Source: a virus. From it: a stretch of 20,725 nucleotides of DNA. The notes below the pieces were generated by a model, which worked only from the letters and a program-made list of their open reading frames with translations, made no database searches and was not told the origin of the DNA. The translations under genes were made by a program, and so were the position numbers. Positions 4,154-12,900 of this stretch are shown here, one piece after another (the first letter of the stretch is position 1; every line of letters starts with the position of its first letter). The DNA lies in IMG/VR virus record IMGVR_UViG_3300011113_000750, positions 1-20,725 of that record. The stretch is one strand, 5' to 3'.

Positions 4154-4933
4154 ATGGCAAAAGGATTTACTGTTAAGGCTCCTGCTCCAAAGGTATCTGA
4201 ACCTGAGTGGGATTATGAAAAAATTAAAGAAAGAATGCGAGGTAAGTCAATCGTATTCTGTCTTCCAGGCCGTGGTTGTTCATATCAGTTTCTGAAGTCA
4301 TTCGTACAACTGTGCTTTGATATGGTACAGAATGGTATGAGTATTCAGATTTCTCAAGATTATTCTTCCATGGTAAACTTTGCACGTTGTAAGTGCTTAG
4401 GTGCAAATGTACTGCGTGGACCAAAGCAGATTCCCTGGGATGGTAAACTGCAATATGATTATCAACTGTGGATTGATAATGACATTGTGTTTAACACAGA
4501 AAAGTTCTGGCAACTCTGTGATTTGGCTCTGAGTGAAGACAGCGAAGGTAATCTCGTTGACAGAGAAATCACCGCTGGTTGGTATTGCACAGAAGATGGT
4601 CACACGACCTCAGTGGCTCACTGGTTGGAAGAAGATGACTTCCGTAAGAACGGTGGAGTTATGAATCATGAAACGTTGACCACCATGGAAAAGCGTCGTA
4701 AGCCTTTCACCGTAGACTACACTGGTTTTGGTTGGGTGATGATTAAGAACGGTGTTTTTGAGAACCTTGAGTACCCCTGGTTTGCTCCGAAGATGCAAGT
4801 ATTTGAATCTGGGAATGTTCAGGATATGTGTGGAGAAGACGTGTCATTCTGTCTCGATGCTAAAGAAAAAGGCTTTGAGATCTGGTGCGACCCTCGCATT
4901 CGTGTGGGGCATGAAAAGACTCGTGTAATCTGA
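4154..4933 (+). CDS. GT-A-type glycosyltransferase-like protein, 259 aa
   Basis: The protein has the layout of a compact GT-A glycosyltransferase. A beta strand (SIVFCLPGRG, residues 32-41) starts a nucleotide-binding half, YQLWIDNDIVF carries a DND triplet at 108-110 that corresponds to the metal-binding DxD, and GFGWVMIKNGVF (191-202) is followed by GEDVSFCLDAKEKGFEIW (227-244) and H253, as in family-2-like enzymes where a D/E acts as base. There is no membrane segment. It should move a sugar from a nucleotide donor; the acceptor is unknown. It has its own early promoter and richer G/C codons than both neighbours, which hints at separate origin. Its TGA overlaps the next ATG (TGATG). Confidence 0.75.
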   Translation: MAKGFTVKAPAPKVSEPEWDYEKIKERMRGKSIVFCLPGRGCSYQFLKSFVQLCFDMVQNGMSIQISQDYSSMVNFARCKCLGANVLRGPKQIPWDGKLQYDYQLWIDNDIVFNTEKFWQLCDLALSEDSEGNLVDREITAGWYCTEDGHTTSVAHWLEEDDFRKNGGVMNHETLTTMEKRRKPFTVDYTGFGWVMIKNGVFENLEYPWFAPKMQVFESGNVQDMCGEDVSFCLDAKEKGFEIWCDPRIRVGHEKTRVI

Positions 4934-5082
4934 TGTTGGATATCGTATACCGAGGGAGAGTCTTATACCGCAATCTCACACATGAAGAATGTGCTGAGAT
5001 TCTGGATGAACTCTCTCAGAAGTATTATGAGAATGAAGAGTTTGATGTAAATGAATTAGAATTAAGACCATGCAGTTTATAG
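4933..5082 (+). CDS. Small acidic protein between the two transferases, 49 aa
   Basis: The gene starts within the stop of the glycosyltransferase (TGATG) and ends 13 bases into the carbamoyltransferase gene. The product MLDIVYRGRVLYRNLTHEEC continues AEILDELSQKYYENEEFDVN and ends ELELRPCSL. I recall similar 'YRGxxxYRNLxxEExAEILxELxxK(Y/F)Y' proteins in cyanophages, with no known role. Its strand-strand-helix form and acidic tail suggest a small partner protein, and the overlaps on both sides make coupled expression likely. The overlap with both genes supports it as a real coding region. Confidence 0.65.
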   Translation: MLDIVYRGRVLYRNLTHEECAEILDELSQKYYENEEFDVNELELRPCSL

Positions 5083-6566
5083 GATTAAGATTATGTGCTC
5101 ATGATTCTAATATTTCATATTCAAATAATACACAAGTAAAATATTATAAATCCGAAAGAGATTTACAACAAAAACATCACGGATTCAAAGATCTTAATCA
5201 ATGGAAAAAAATCATTGATCAATGGAATATCAATCCTTCTGAAATTGATGCAATCGGTATTGTTATTGATTGTTTTGATTATCCACATTTAAAATGTGAT
5301 GAGTCAAAACTTTATGAAATCATTGATATTCCCCTATTCAAATTTATGGGGTTTGACTGTCCAATTTTTAGAATTGACCATCACTATGCTCACGCATTAA
5401 GTGGTTGGCCATTAGGAGTTGATTCTTCAATACAATTCGTATTTGATGGTTTTGGTGATGATAAAACTATACATTCTCTTTTTAGAAATAATCAAAGAAT
5501 TTTAAATTACAAATTAACTGATGGAGAATCTCTTGGAAGAATTTTGGGCACTGTTGGCAATATTCTAGGATTTAATGGATTAACAATAGATCATGCTGGA
5601 AAACTTATATCCTTAAATGGGTATGCCAATCCACAAACAAAAATTTCTTATGAATCGAATTCTTATTCTATTCTTTCTCTAAAGGAATTATGGAATTTTG
5701 AGCATATTAAATCAATTAAAAATAATCATCAAGAGTTATTTGATTATATTCGAGATTGTCACGAAGAAACTGAAAGAATATATGTAAAACATTTTGAAGA
5801 ATATTCAAATGAAAATGATACAATTTTTTATTCTGGAGGAATTGCTCAAAACATCGTTATTAATTCTAAAATTAAAGAAATAAGACCAAATTTACATATT
5901 CCTCCTCATTGTAATGATGAAGGATTATCTTTGGGAATAATTGAGTTTCTTCGTCAATACTATAACCAAAAATCTTTTGATACAACAGGATATCCTTATT
6001 GGCAATCTGATCAAGCACCAAAAACAAGACCATCAAAAGAAACGATCAAACAAACTGCAGAGCATTTAGCAAACGGTAAAATTGTTGGATGGTATCAAGG
6101 TTATGGTGAAGTTGGATCTAGAGCATTGGGAAATCGAAGCATTTTAATGAATCCTTCTGTAAAAAACGGAAAGGATATTCTCAATCAAAAAGTTAAACGT
6201 CGTGAGTGGTTTAGACCTTTCGGCGCTTCTATTCTTGAAGAAGAAACTCAAAATTACTTTGAATGGCAAGGTACTTCTCCATATATGTTATATACTATGA
6301 ATCTTTTAAACAAAGATTTATTCCCAGCTATTACTCATGTTGATGGCACTTGCAGAATACAAACTGTTTCTCAAGAATTGGAAGATTATTATTCTCTGAT
6401 TGAAGAATTTAAAAATATTACAGGAATTCCAATGTTATTGAATACTTCGTTAAATAATGGTGGAAAACCAATCTGTGCAACACCATACGAAGCATTTGAA
6501 CTTTTAACTTCAACAGATCTGGATATTCTAATTGTAGGGAATGCAGTTTACGAAAAAAATTACTAA
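5070..6566 (+). CDS. NodU/CmcH-family carbamoyltransferase, 498 aa
   Basis: This family joins a carbamoyl group, from carbamoyl phosphate through carbamoyl-adenylate, to a hydroxyl on a sugar or antibiotic. The N-terminal Kae1/ASKHA-like domain shows LRLCAHDSN (residues 7-14), metal-ligand histidines in IDHHYAHAL (102-110), FVFDGFGDD (123-131), YSGGIAQN (254-261) and PHCNDEGLSLG (279-289). The C-terminal domain has GEVGSRALGNRSIL (346-359), FRPFGASIL (381-389) and LLNTSLNNGGKPI (456-468). At 498 residues it is shorter than the usual 550-600, the shortfall lying in the middle. NodU-like enzymes occur in several T4-like cyanophages; the natural acceptor is unknown. It follows a glycosyltransferase, so a sugar acceptor is likely but unproved. 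Confidence 0.92.
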   Translation: MQFIGLRLCAHDSNISYSNNTQVKYYKSERDLQQKHHGFKDLNQWKKIIDQWNINPSEIDAIGIVIDCFDYPHLKCDESKLYEIIDIPLFKFMGFDCPIFRIDHHYAHALSGWPLGVDSSIQFVFDGFGDDKTIHSLFRNNQRILNYKLTDGESLGRILGTVGNILGFNGLTIDHAGKLISLNGYANPQTKISYESNSYSILSLKELWNFEHIKSIKNNHQELFDYIRDCHEETERIYVKHFEEYSNENDTIFYSGGIAQNIVINSKIKEIRPNLHIPPHCNDEGLSLGIIEFLRQYYNQKSFDTTGYPYWQSDQAPKTRPSKETIKQTAEHLANGKIVGWYQGYGEVGSRALGNRSILMNPSVKNGKDILNQKVKRREWFRPFGASILEEETQNYFEWQGTSPYMLYTMNLLNKDLFPAITHVDGTCRIQTVSQELEDYYSLIEEFKNITGIPMLLNTSLNNGGKPICATPYEAFELLTSTDLDILIVGNAVYEKNY

Positions 6567-6578
6567 TGAGAGACTATT

Positions 6579-6728
6579 ATGGCTAAACCAAAAGGTTCAA
6601 TGAATAAGGTCATGCATGTTCCTGGCTCACCGAAAAAAACTCGGCAAGGGCATAGCAAATTGACTCTAACTTCTGCTACTTCTCGTAATGGAAAAACAAA
6701 AAAATATAGAGGTCAAGGAAAAGGGTAA
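6579..6728 (+). CDS. Very basic 49-aa protein
   Basis: The sequence begins MAKPKGSMNKVMHVPGSPKK, continues TRQGHSKLTLTSATSRNGKT and ends KKYRGQGKG. It is rich in lysine, arginine and glycine, has no predicted fold and should bind nucleic acid or acidic partners. I recall a nearly invariant 'MAKPKGSxNK...PGSPKKTRQGxSxxTxxxATSRNxxKKxYRGQGK' protein in T4-like cyanophages, usually near tail or baseplate genes, of unknown role. It ends two bases before the next ATG. Synteny and conservation from memory support it. Confidence 0.75.
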   Translation: MAKPKGSMNKVMHVPGSPKKTRQGHSKLTLTSATSRNGKTKKYRGQGKG

Positions 6729-6730
6729 TC

Positions 6731-7405
6731 ATGTATATCTTTGAAGGTAATGATGAATGGAATCAGATACATTCTGAAGACCTTTGGATCTACAATAAAT
6801 TATGTTTAAGTCGGGTTTTGGGTTATACTTGTGGTCCTGTTGGGACTACAGTTCCCAAGCCTGACTTTTATATTGTCCGTCCTGTGATGAATTTACTCGG
6901 AATGGGACGTAAAGCTCGGATTGAATACATCTCAAAGTACACAGATCGATATCATCCTGCTGAATTCTGGTGCGAAATCTTTGAAGGAGATCATATCAGT
7001 GTCGATTTTCAACATCAAGAACCGAAATTGGTTGTTTTAGGCACTCGTGATGAAGAAGATCCTCTTTATCGATGGGAAAAATGGGAGAAAGTTGACTTAA
7101 AAGTTAAGTTTCCTCCAATTCTACACACTCTGAAGGGTGAATATGAGTGGATTAACTGTGAATTTATTGGTGGAAAACTAATCGAAGTGCATTTTCGTCA
7201 AAATCCAGACTTTCGATACGGGAATTCTGTTGCAATTCCAGTCTGGAATGACCAAAAAGTTGGGCATATAGATAATTTAGAGTTCGTGAATGACTCTGAC
7301 TACCTTCGAAAAGGTTTTTATATTGATTCTCGGGATAGCAACCCCGTAAAAAGTTCTGATTTTAACAAATCAGGAGCTAAAAACGATGGCAAATTCACCA
7401 GTTGA
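6731..7405 (+). CDS. Conserved cyanophage protein with ATP-grasp-like signatures, 224 aa
   Basis: Signatures that suit an ATP-grasp ligase appear in order: YIVRPVMNLLGMGRKA (47-62), like the lysine/arginine-P plus glycine-rich loop that grips ATP; WCEIFEGDHISVDF (80-93), like the 'EE(F/Y)ixG.e.svd' strand; and INCEFIGGKLIEVHFRQNPD (141-160), like the metal-binding 'E...iE.N.R' segment, with E144, E152 and R156 as candidate ligands. ATP-grasp enzymes join carboxylates to amines or thiols using ATP. At 224 residues it is short for the family, so it may be a trimmed or degenerate version. I remember the protein as conserved but unnamed in cyanophages near gp25. It lies directly after the carbamoyltransferase and the basic protein, and its end overlaps the next gene. 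Confidence 0.6.
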   Translation: MYIFEGNDEWNQIHSEDLWIYNKLCLSRVLGYTCGPVGTTVPKPDFYIVRPVMNLLGMGRKARIEYISKYTDRYHPAEFWCEIFEGDHISVDFQHQEPKLVVLGTRDEEDPLYRWEKWEKVDLKVKFPPILHTLKGEYEWINCEFIGGKLIEVHFRQNPDFRYGNSVAIPVWNDQKVGHIDNLEFVNDSDYLRKGFYIDSRDSNPVKSSDFNKSGAKNDGKFTS

Positions 7406-7580
7406 CAAAGGAAATGACTTTATGAAGTCAGGAATGACTCTCATTACTGAGTTATCTTCCGAAAAATACCTTCAAAAAATGAAAAAAACTCAAAAATATC
7501 AAATTCCAGACGACCGATACTCAAGACCTTGTGGTGGAGTTGGAGGATTTGACGATTTTGTTGAAAGGTGGCACGAATAA
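7386..7580 (+). CDS. Small protein before the baseplate genes, 64 aa
   Basis: The product starts MANSPVDKGNDFMKSGMTLI, has lysine-rich YLQKMKKTQKYQIPDD and ends GGVGGFDDFVERWHE. It overlaps the previous gene by 20 bases, and a good Shine-Dalgarno site, GGAG (7373-7376), lies inside that gene at suitable distance. No known family is recognised. It is the last gene before the late promoter at 7594, so it closes the accessory block. Confidence 0.65.
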   Translation: MANSPVDKGNDFMKSGMTLITELSSEKYLQKMKKTQKYQIPDDRYSRPCGGVGGFDDFVERWHE

Positions 7581-7593
7581 TCGATAAAATTGC

Positions 7594-7602
7594 GAATAAA
7601 TA
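7594..7602 (+). promoter_or_regulatory. T4-like late promoter (GAATAAATA)
   Basis: AATAAATA at 7595-7602 fits the NATAAATA late-promoter motif of T4-like cyanophages, recognised in T4 by gp55 and gp33 with the sliding clamp. It stands 21 bases before the ATG of gp25, in the only clear gap (7581-7623) before the structural genes. No -35 box is required or seen. Confidence 0.65.
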
Positions 7603-7623
7603 AGATAGATTTATTACATCTTC

Positions 7624-8025
7624 ATGCCTGTCGAAAGGGTAAGTAAAGGTTTTAAGGACATTAGTGCTTCCTTTCAGGTAAGTGCATTGAATTATGACCT
7701 AATTGCACTCAAAAATGAGAGTGCGATTGCCCGTTCAATTCGAAATTTGGTACTTACTCTTCCAGGAGAAAAGCCTTTTAATGAAGATTTGGGTTCTGGT
7801 GTCTCAAAATCAGTTTTTGAGAACATGGATAACATTTCTACAACAATTATAAAGGAAGAAATTGAAAATACAATTAATAATTTTGAACCAAGAGTCAGAT
7901 TAATTGATGTGAATGTAGAACCAAATTATGATGGCAACGATTTATACGTTACAATTCAATATGAAATCATTGGAATTGATGTTTTACCGCAGCAATTGGC
8001 ATTTGCATTACAACAGACACGATAA
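7624..8025 (+). CDS. 25: Baseplate wedge subunit gp25
   Basis: This is the small wedge protein of contractile tails (GPW/gp25 family), which in T4 joins gp6 and gp53 around the hub and helps start sheath assembly. The length of 133 residues matches T4 gp25 (132). Recognisable parts are ALKNESAIARSIRNLVLT (about 28-45), the PGEKPFNEDLGSGV loop (47-60) and the diagnostic NNFEPRVRLIDVNVEP (85-100), where the EPR at 88-90 is the most conserved motif of the family. The start lacks a Shine-Dalgarno site. The TAA touches the ATG of gp6 directly. It should be expressed late, from 7594. Confidence 0.93.
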   Translation: MPVERVSKGFKDISASFQVSALNYDLIALKNESAIARSIRNLVLTLPGEKPFNEDLGSGVSKSVFENMDNISTTIIKEEIENTINNFEPRVRLIDVNVEPNYDGNDLYVTIQYEIIGIDVLPQQLAFALQQTR

Positions 8026-9939
8026 ATGACACTAGTAAATTTTAGCAATCTCGATTTCGATCAAATTAAGAGTTCTCTCAAAGAATATCTGAGAGCAAAC
8101 TCGAATTTTACTGACTATGATTTCGAAGGTTCTAATTTATCAACGATTATTGATACTCTTGCATATAATACTTACATTACTTCATATAATGCTAACATGG
8201 TTAGCAATGAAGTTTTTATTGATTCTGCAACTTTAAGAGAAAATGTCGTTTCTCTCGCAAAAGCAATTGGGTACATCCCAAGATCAAAGAAGTCATCAAT
8301 CGCAACCGTTTCATTTTTTGTTGACACGTCTTCTTTAGCAATTGCGCCATTAACATTAACTCTTCAGAAAGGACTTGTTTGTACAAGTTCTACAACTTTT
8401 CAAGGACTAAGCTATAGTTTTAATATTATTGATTCTGTCACGAAACCAGTTATTGATAATATTGTAACATTTGACGCAATTCAGGTTTATGAAGGAACAC
8501 ATCTTACTCAAACATTTACTGTAGATACAAATAATTTAAATCAAAAATTCATACTATCAAATGCTGGTATTGACGTAAGTTCAATACGAGTTACAGTTAG
8601 AAATACTCAAAATAGTACTGTGACTCGTCAATTTAGTCTTTCTGAAAATTTGATTGATATTGGACCAACATCAAAAGTCTTCTTTATTCAAGAAATTGAA
8701 GATCAAAGATACGAACTTATTTTTGGTGATGGAATTTTTGGAGTAAAACTTGAGAATCTCAATTTTATTGAAGTTTCTTATGTTGTAAGTAATGGAGAAA
8801 ATGGAAATGGCATATCCAACTTCGTATATGCGGGAAGACTTTTAGACAATAATGACGTTCCGGTTGTAGAATCAATTTCAGAAATCACAACTGACATTTC
8901 ATCAAATAATGGTCAAGATTTGGAGTCTGTAGATTCTATTAAAAAATTTGCTCCAAGAATCTATGCTTCACAAAACAGAGCCGTAACCGCGGCTGATTAT
9001 GAAGCAATTGTTCCTACGATATTTCCAGAGACAGAATCCATCTCTGTATATGGTGGTGAAACATTAAATCCACCCAGATATGGAAAAGTATTCATTTCAA
9101 TCAAACCTTATAATGGAGACTTTTTATCAAGTATTATTAAGGATCAAATTAAAACACAATTAAGAAAATATACCGTCGCGGGAATTGTTACTGAGATTAT
9201 TGATCTCAAGTACATATTTGTCGAATATGAATCGACAGTTTATTACAATGCTAATTTATCTCCTGGCGCTGGAAATGTAAAGTCAATTGTTGAAACAAAT
9301 CTTTCAAGATATTCCGATTCAACAGAGCTGAATCGATATGGATCAAGATTCAAATATAGCAAATTCCAAAAAATAATAGACGATAGTCATCCATCAATTA
9401 CGTCAAACATTACAAAAATCACAATGCGCCGTGATTTAAGTGCAAAAGTAAATGTTCTTGCAGATTATGAATTGTGTTTTGGAAATCAATTTCATATTAA
9501 AAATTCAAGAACCGGATATAATATTAAATCCTCTGGATTTAACGTTGACGGAATTGTGGATCAAGTTTATTTTGGAGATTTACCGGGATCAAATGAAAAG
9601 ACTGGAAGCATATTCTTATTTAAATTAAATTCTCTTACAGAGCCAGTTATTGTTAGAAACAATGTTGGATCTATTGATTATGAAAGAGGTGAAATTAATT
9701 TATCTCCAATCAAAATTACAAACACGACAAAAACGAAAAATGGATTAAAGATTGTTGAAATTTCAGCAATTCCTAAATCAAATGATGTCATCGGAAAAGA
9801 AGATCTTTATTTGCAACTAGATATTAATAACAGTATCTTAAATATGCAAATAGATGATATTTCATCTGGTGCAAATATTTCGGGATCAACATATACTGTA
9901 ACATCCAGTTATACAAACGGTAGTTTAATCAGATCGTAA
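8026..9939 (+). CDS. 6: Baseplate wedge subunit gp6
   Basis: At 637 residues it is close to T4 gp6 (660). The N-terminal part, MTLVNFSNLDFDQIKSSLKE and then DTLAYNTYITSYNANMV with FIDSATLRENVVSLAKAIGY, is the gp6 signature that forms the helical inter-wedge contact. The middle carries the baseplate-J-like core: NRAVTAADYEAIVPTIFP (about residues 316-333) and PPRYGKVFISIKP (about 349-361). In T4, gp6 forms the ring that joins neighbouring wedges and changes shape on infection. It begins with no gap after gp25 and ends one base before the giant gene, so the three are probably one late transcript. Confidence 0.93.
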   Translation: MTLVNFSNLDFDQIKSSLKEYLRANSNFTDYDFEGSNLSTIIDTLAYNTYITSYNANMVSNEVFIDSATLRENVVSLAKAIGYIPRSKKSSIATVSFFVDTSSLAIAPLTLTLQKGLVCTSSTTFQGLSYSFNIIDSVTKPVIDNIVTFDAIQVYEGTHLTQTFTVDTNNLNQKFILSNAGIDVSSIRVTVRNTQNSTVTRQFSLSENLIDIGPTSKVFFIQEIEDQRYELIFGDGIFGVKLENLNFIEVSYVVSNGENGNGISNFVYAGRLLDNNDVPVVESISEITTDISSNNGQDLESVDSIKKFAPRIYASQNRAVTAADYEAIVPTIFPETESISVYGGETLNPPRYGKVFISIKPYNGDFLSSIIKDQIKTQLRKYTVAGIVTEIIDLKYIFVEYESTVYYNANLSPGAGNVKSIVETNLSRYSDSTELNRYGSRFKYSKFQKIIDDSHPSITSNITKITMRRDLSAKVNVLADYELCFGNQFHIKNSRTGYNIKSSGFNVDGIVDQVYFGDLPGSNEKTGSIFLFKLNSLTEPVIVRNNVGSIDYERGEINLSPIKITNTTKTKNGLKIVEISAIPKSNDVIGKEDLYLQLDINNSILNMQIDDISSGANISGSTYTVTSSYTNGSLIRS

Positions 9940-9940
9940 T

Positions 9941-12900
9941 ATGACACAGACAAGGGTAAAGACGAGTTTAATTATTGAAAATCAGGTTCCCTCTTACATA
10001 AGAGATGAATTTCCCCTGTTTGTTGAGTTTTTATCTCAATATTACAGATCTTTGGAATATCAGAGTGGCCCATCTGATATTTTACAAAATATAGATCAAT
10101 ATGTAAAATTAGAAAATCTTACAAATTTAATTGAATCTACTACTTTATCTGCAGACGTTGAGTTTTTTGATAAAACAATATCCGTTGATTCTACAAGTGG
10201 ATTTCCTGATTCATATGGATTACTTTTAATTGATAATGAGGTCATTACATATAAATCAAAAACATCGACAACATTCGTCAATTGTATTCGAGGATTTGTA
10301 GGAACTACATCATATCAAGATCCTGCAAATTATGATCAACTTGTTTTTTCAGATTCTGAAGTAGCAGAGCATTCTTCTGGAGAAACTGTTACAAATTTAA
10401 GTGTTCTTTTCCTAAAAGAATTTTTTACAAAGGTTAAAAAACAAGTCTCTCCTGGATTTGAAGTTAGAGAATTATATTCCGAATTAAACGAATCCTTTTT
10501 TATTAGTCGTATAAAAGATTTTTATTCTTCCAAAGGATCTGATAAGTCTTTTAAGATTCTTTTCTCAGCTCTCTATGGGGAATCTGTATCTGTAATTAAA
10601 CCAAGAGATTATTTAATTCAACCATCAGATGCTCAATATTATATTACCAAAGATCATGTTGTAGAGGCAATTTCTGGTGATCCTATGAGTCTTTCTGGAT
10701 CGACTTTGATTCAAGATGAAACAAATTTTATTGCTGGAGCTAAAAGAACAATTTCAAAAGTAGAAAGAATACTCAGAGGTGAAAAAGAATATTATATTAT
10801 TAGTCTTGATTACGATCAAGACAAGGATGTTAACGTTTCCGATTATAATTTTGGAGAATTTACAATTCATCCAAAAACTCAAATAGTAACAACAGCAGGA
10901 ATTGGTGTTACAATACTTGATGTGGATTCTACCGTAGGATTTCCAGAATCTGGAATATTGACGGCGCTGGTTGCGGATGATACCACGATTTCGATTACTT
11001 ATAGTGAAAAAACACTCAATCAATTTTTAGGGTGCTCTGGAGTAACTTCAGAACTCTCAGCATCTCAAGAAATTGCTCTTGATGCATATGCTTATGGAAT
11101 GGTCGGCATTTCAACAGATAATGTGGTCAAAGTTAGAATCACTGGCGTATTGTCAGATTTGCAAATTTTAGATGATAATTACTATCAAGAAAAAAATGAT
11201 ACAATTCAAATTAAAACATTAGGATCAAAACTGGATTCATTTAAAGCAAATAATTGGTTTTTTAATGTATCCACACGATATGATGTTAAAAGTTTAGAAT
11301 TACTTGATATTTCAAATTTTACGTATAAAGTAAATCTTTTCGATGAGCACGATTTTGTAATTGGCGATTCAATTACCCTTATTTCTTCAGATAGTAGAGA
11401 GTTTTATGGAAGTATAATTCCAGAAAATATCACTTCAATTTTTACTTCCAATGTTTCTGGATTTGATAATAAAACTTCATTTAATATTTCTGGCCAGGGT
11501 CAATTAAGCACAAATTCTTTTTACACTGTTAGAAAAAATATTTCAAAGGTATCTACAGCAAATTATGCGGAAATTGAAAGATTTTCGTCAAATGTTCAAA
11601 ACATTTACACAGACTTGAATAATTCTTTATATCTAGCTGCAAATTCTTTACCAACATATTTCAATAGACCATTAACAATTACCGATCGTGTAATTACTTT
11701 TTCTGGAACTTTTTCTGGAACTCAATTAGTAATTGGAATTCACGGACTATTAACTGGTGATGCAATTGTTTATAATCCTATTGATAGTTCAAATAAATTG
11801 GATTTAATTAAAGGGATTTATTTTGTAAGAAGAATTAATTCTACAACAATATCCCTTGCAAGAAGCCGTCAAAATATTTACACTCAAAATTATATTTCAA
11901 TAACGGGAACAGTTACTAATAACAAATTTTTCCTCTTTGAGTTTTCTGATAGATCTTTAAATCTTGAAAGAGTAAAACCACAAAAACTCATTCGTAAATT
12001 ATCAACTCCAATTAATGATGGTTTGGAATATGAAACGGAAGGACATACTGGAATTTTTGTCAATGGTGTAGAATTATCAAATTATAAATCAAAAGATTTA
12101 ATTTACTATGGTTCGATTTTAAGAATAGTACCAACTTCTCCAGGATCTGGATATGATCTAATGAGTCCACCAGTTTTAACAATTTCTGATGAGTTGGGAA
12201 CTGGGGCTGTTGCAATTTGTACAGTAACTGGTGCATTGAATCGAGTCGATATTGTTGATCCGGGGTTTGATTATCTGGAAGATCCAATTATCACTATTAC
12301 TGGTGGTGGAGGAACAGGTGCAATCGTAAAACCAAATCTAATCGAATTTGATCATTCCGTAACATTTAATTCATCCGCTTCTTCTTCACAAGTTAATATC
12401 ACAAATGATACTATTGGGTTTGGAACTTTTCATAAATTTAGAGACTCTGAAGAAGTCATTTATGATACTCAAGGAGAAAGTAATGTTGGCGGTATTACAA
12501 CCGGAGCAAAATATTATGTTTCCGTTCAAAATGCAACCACAATCAAATTACATAATACTTTGACAGATGCTTCTGTAGGCATCAACACAATTAATTTATC
12601 CTCTTTTGGAACTGGAAATCATAGATTCTTATCAGTAAATAAGAAAAAGAAAATTGGATCAGTATCAGTAATAGAAAGTGGTACTGGATATGTAAGTAGT
12701 GGATCATCAATCCAATTAACAATTAAAGGTAGAATTGGCGTTTCGACCCTAACAGGACAAAATTTCAATGCAGTTTTAAAACCGATTTTTAGAGGGGAAA
12801 TCACCTCAGTTTCTGTTATTTCTGGTGGATCAGAATATGGTGATGAAGAAATCTTAAATTATCAAAGACAACCAACATTCACGTTAAACAGTGGATCTGG

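Noticed and set aside
7624-8025. gp25 as an active lysozyme
   Set aside because: The old name 'gp25-like lysozyme' persists in databases, but in T4 the protein is a structural wedge subunit. Nothing in this sequence supports enzyme activity.
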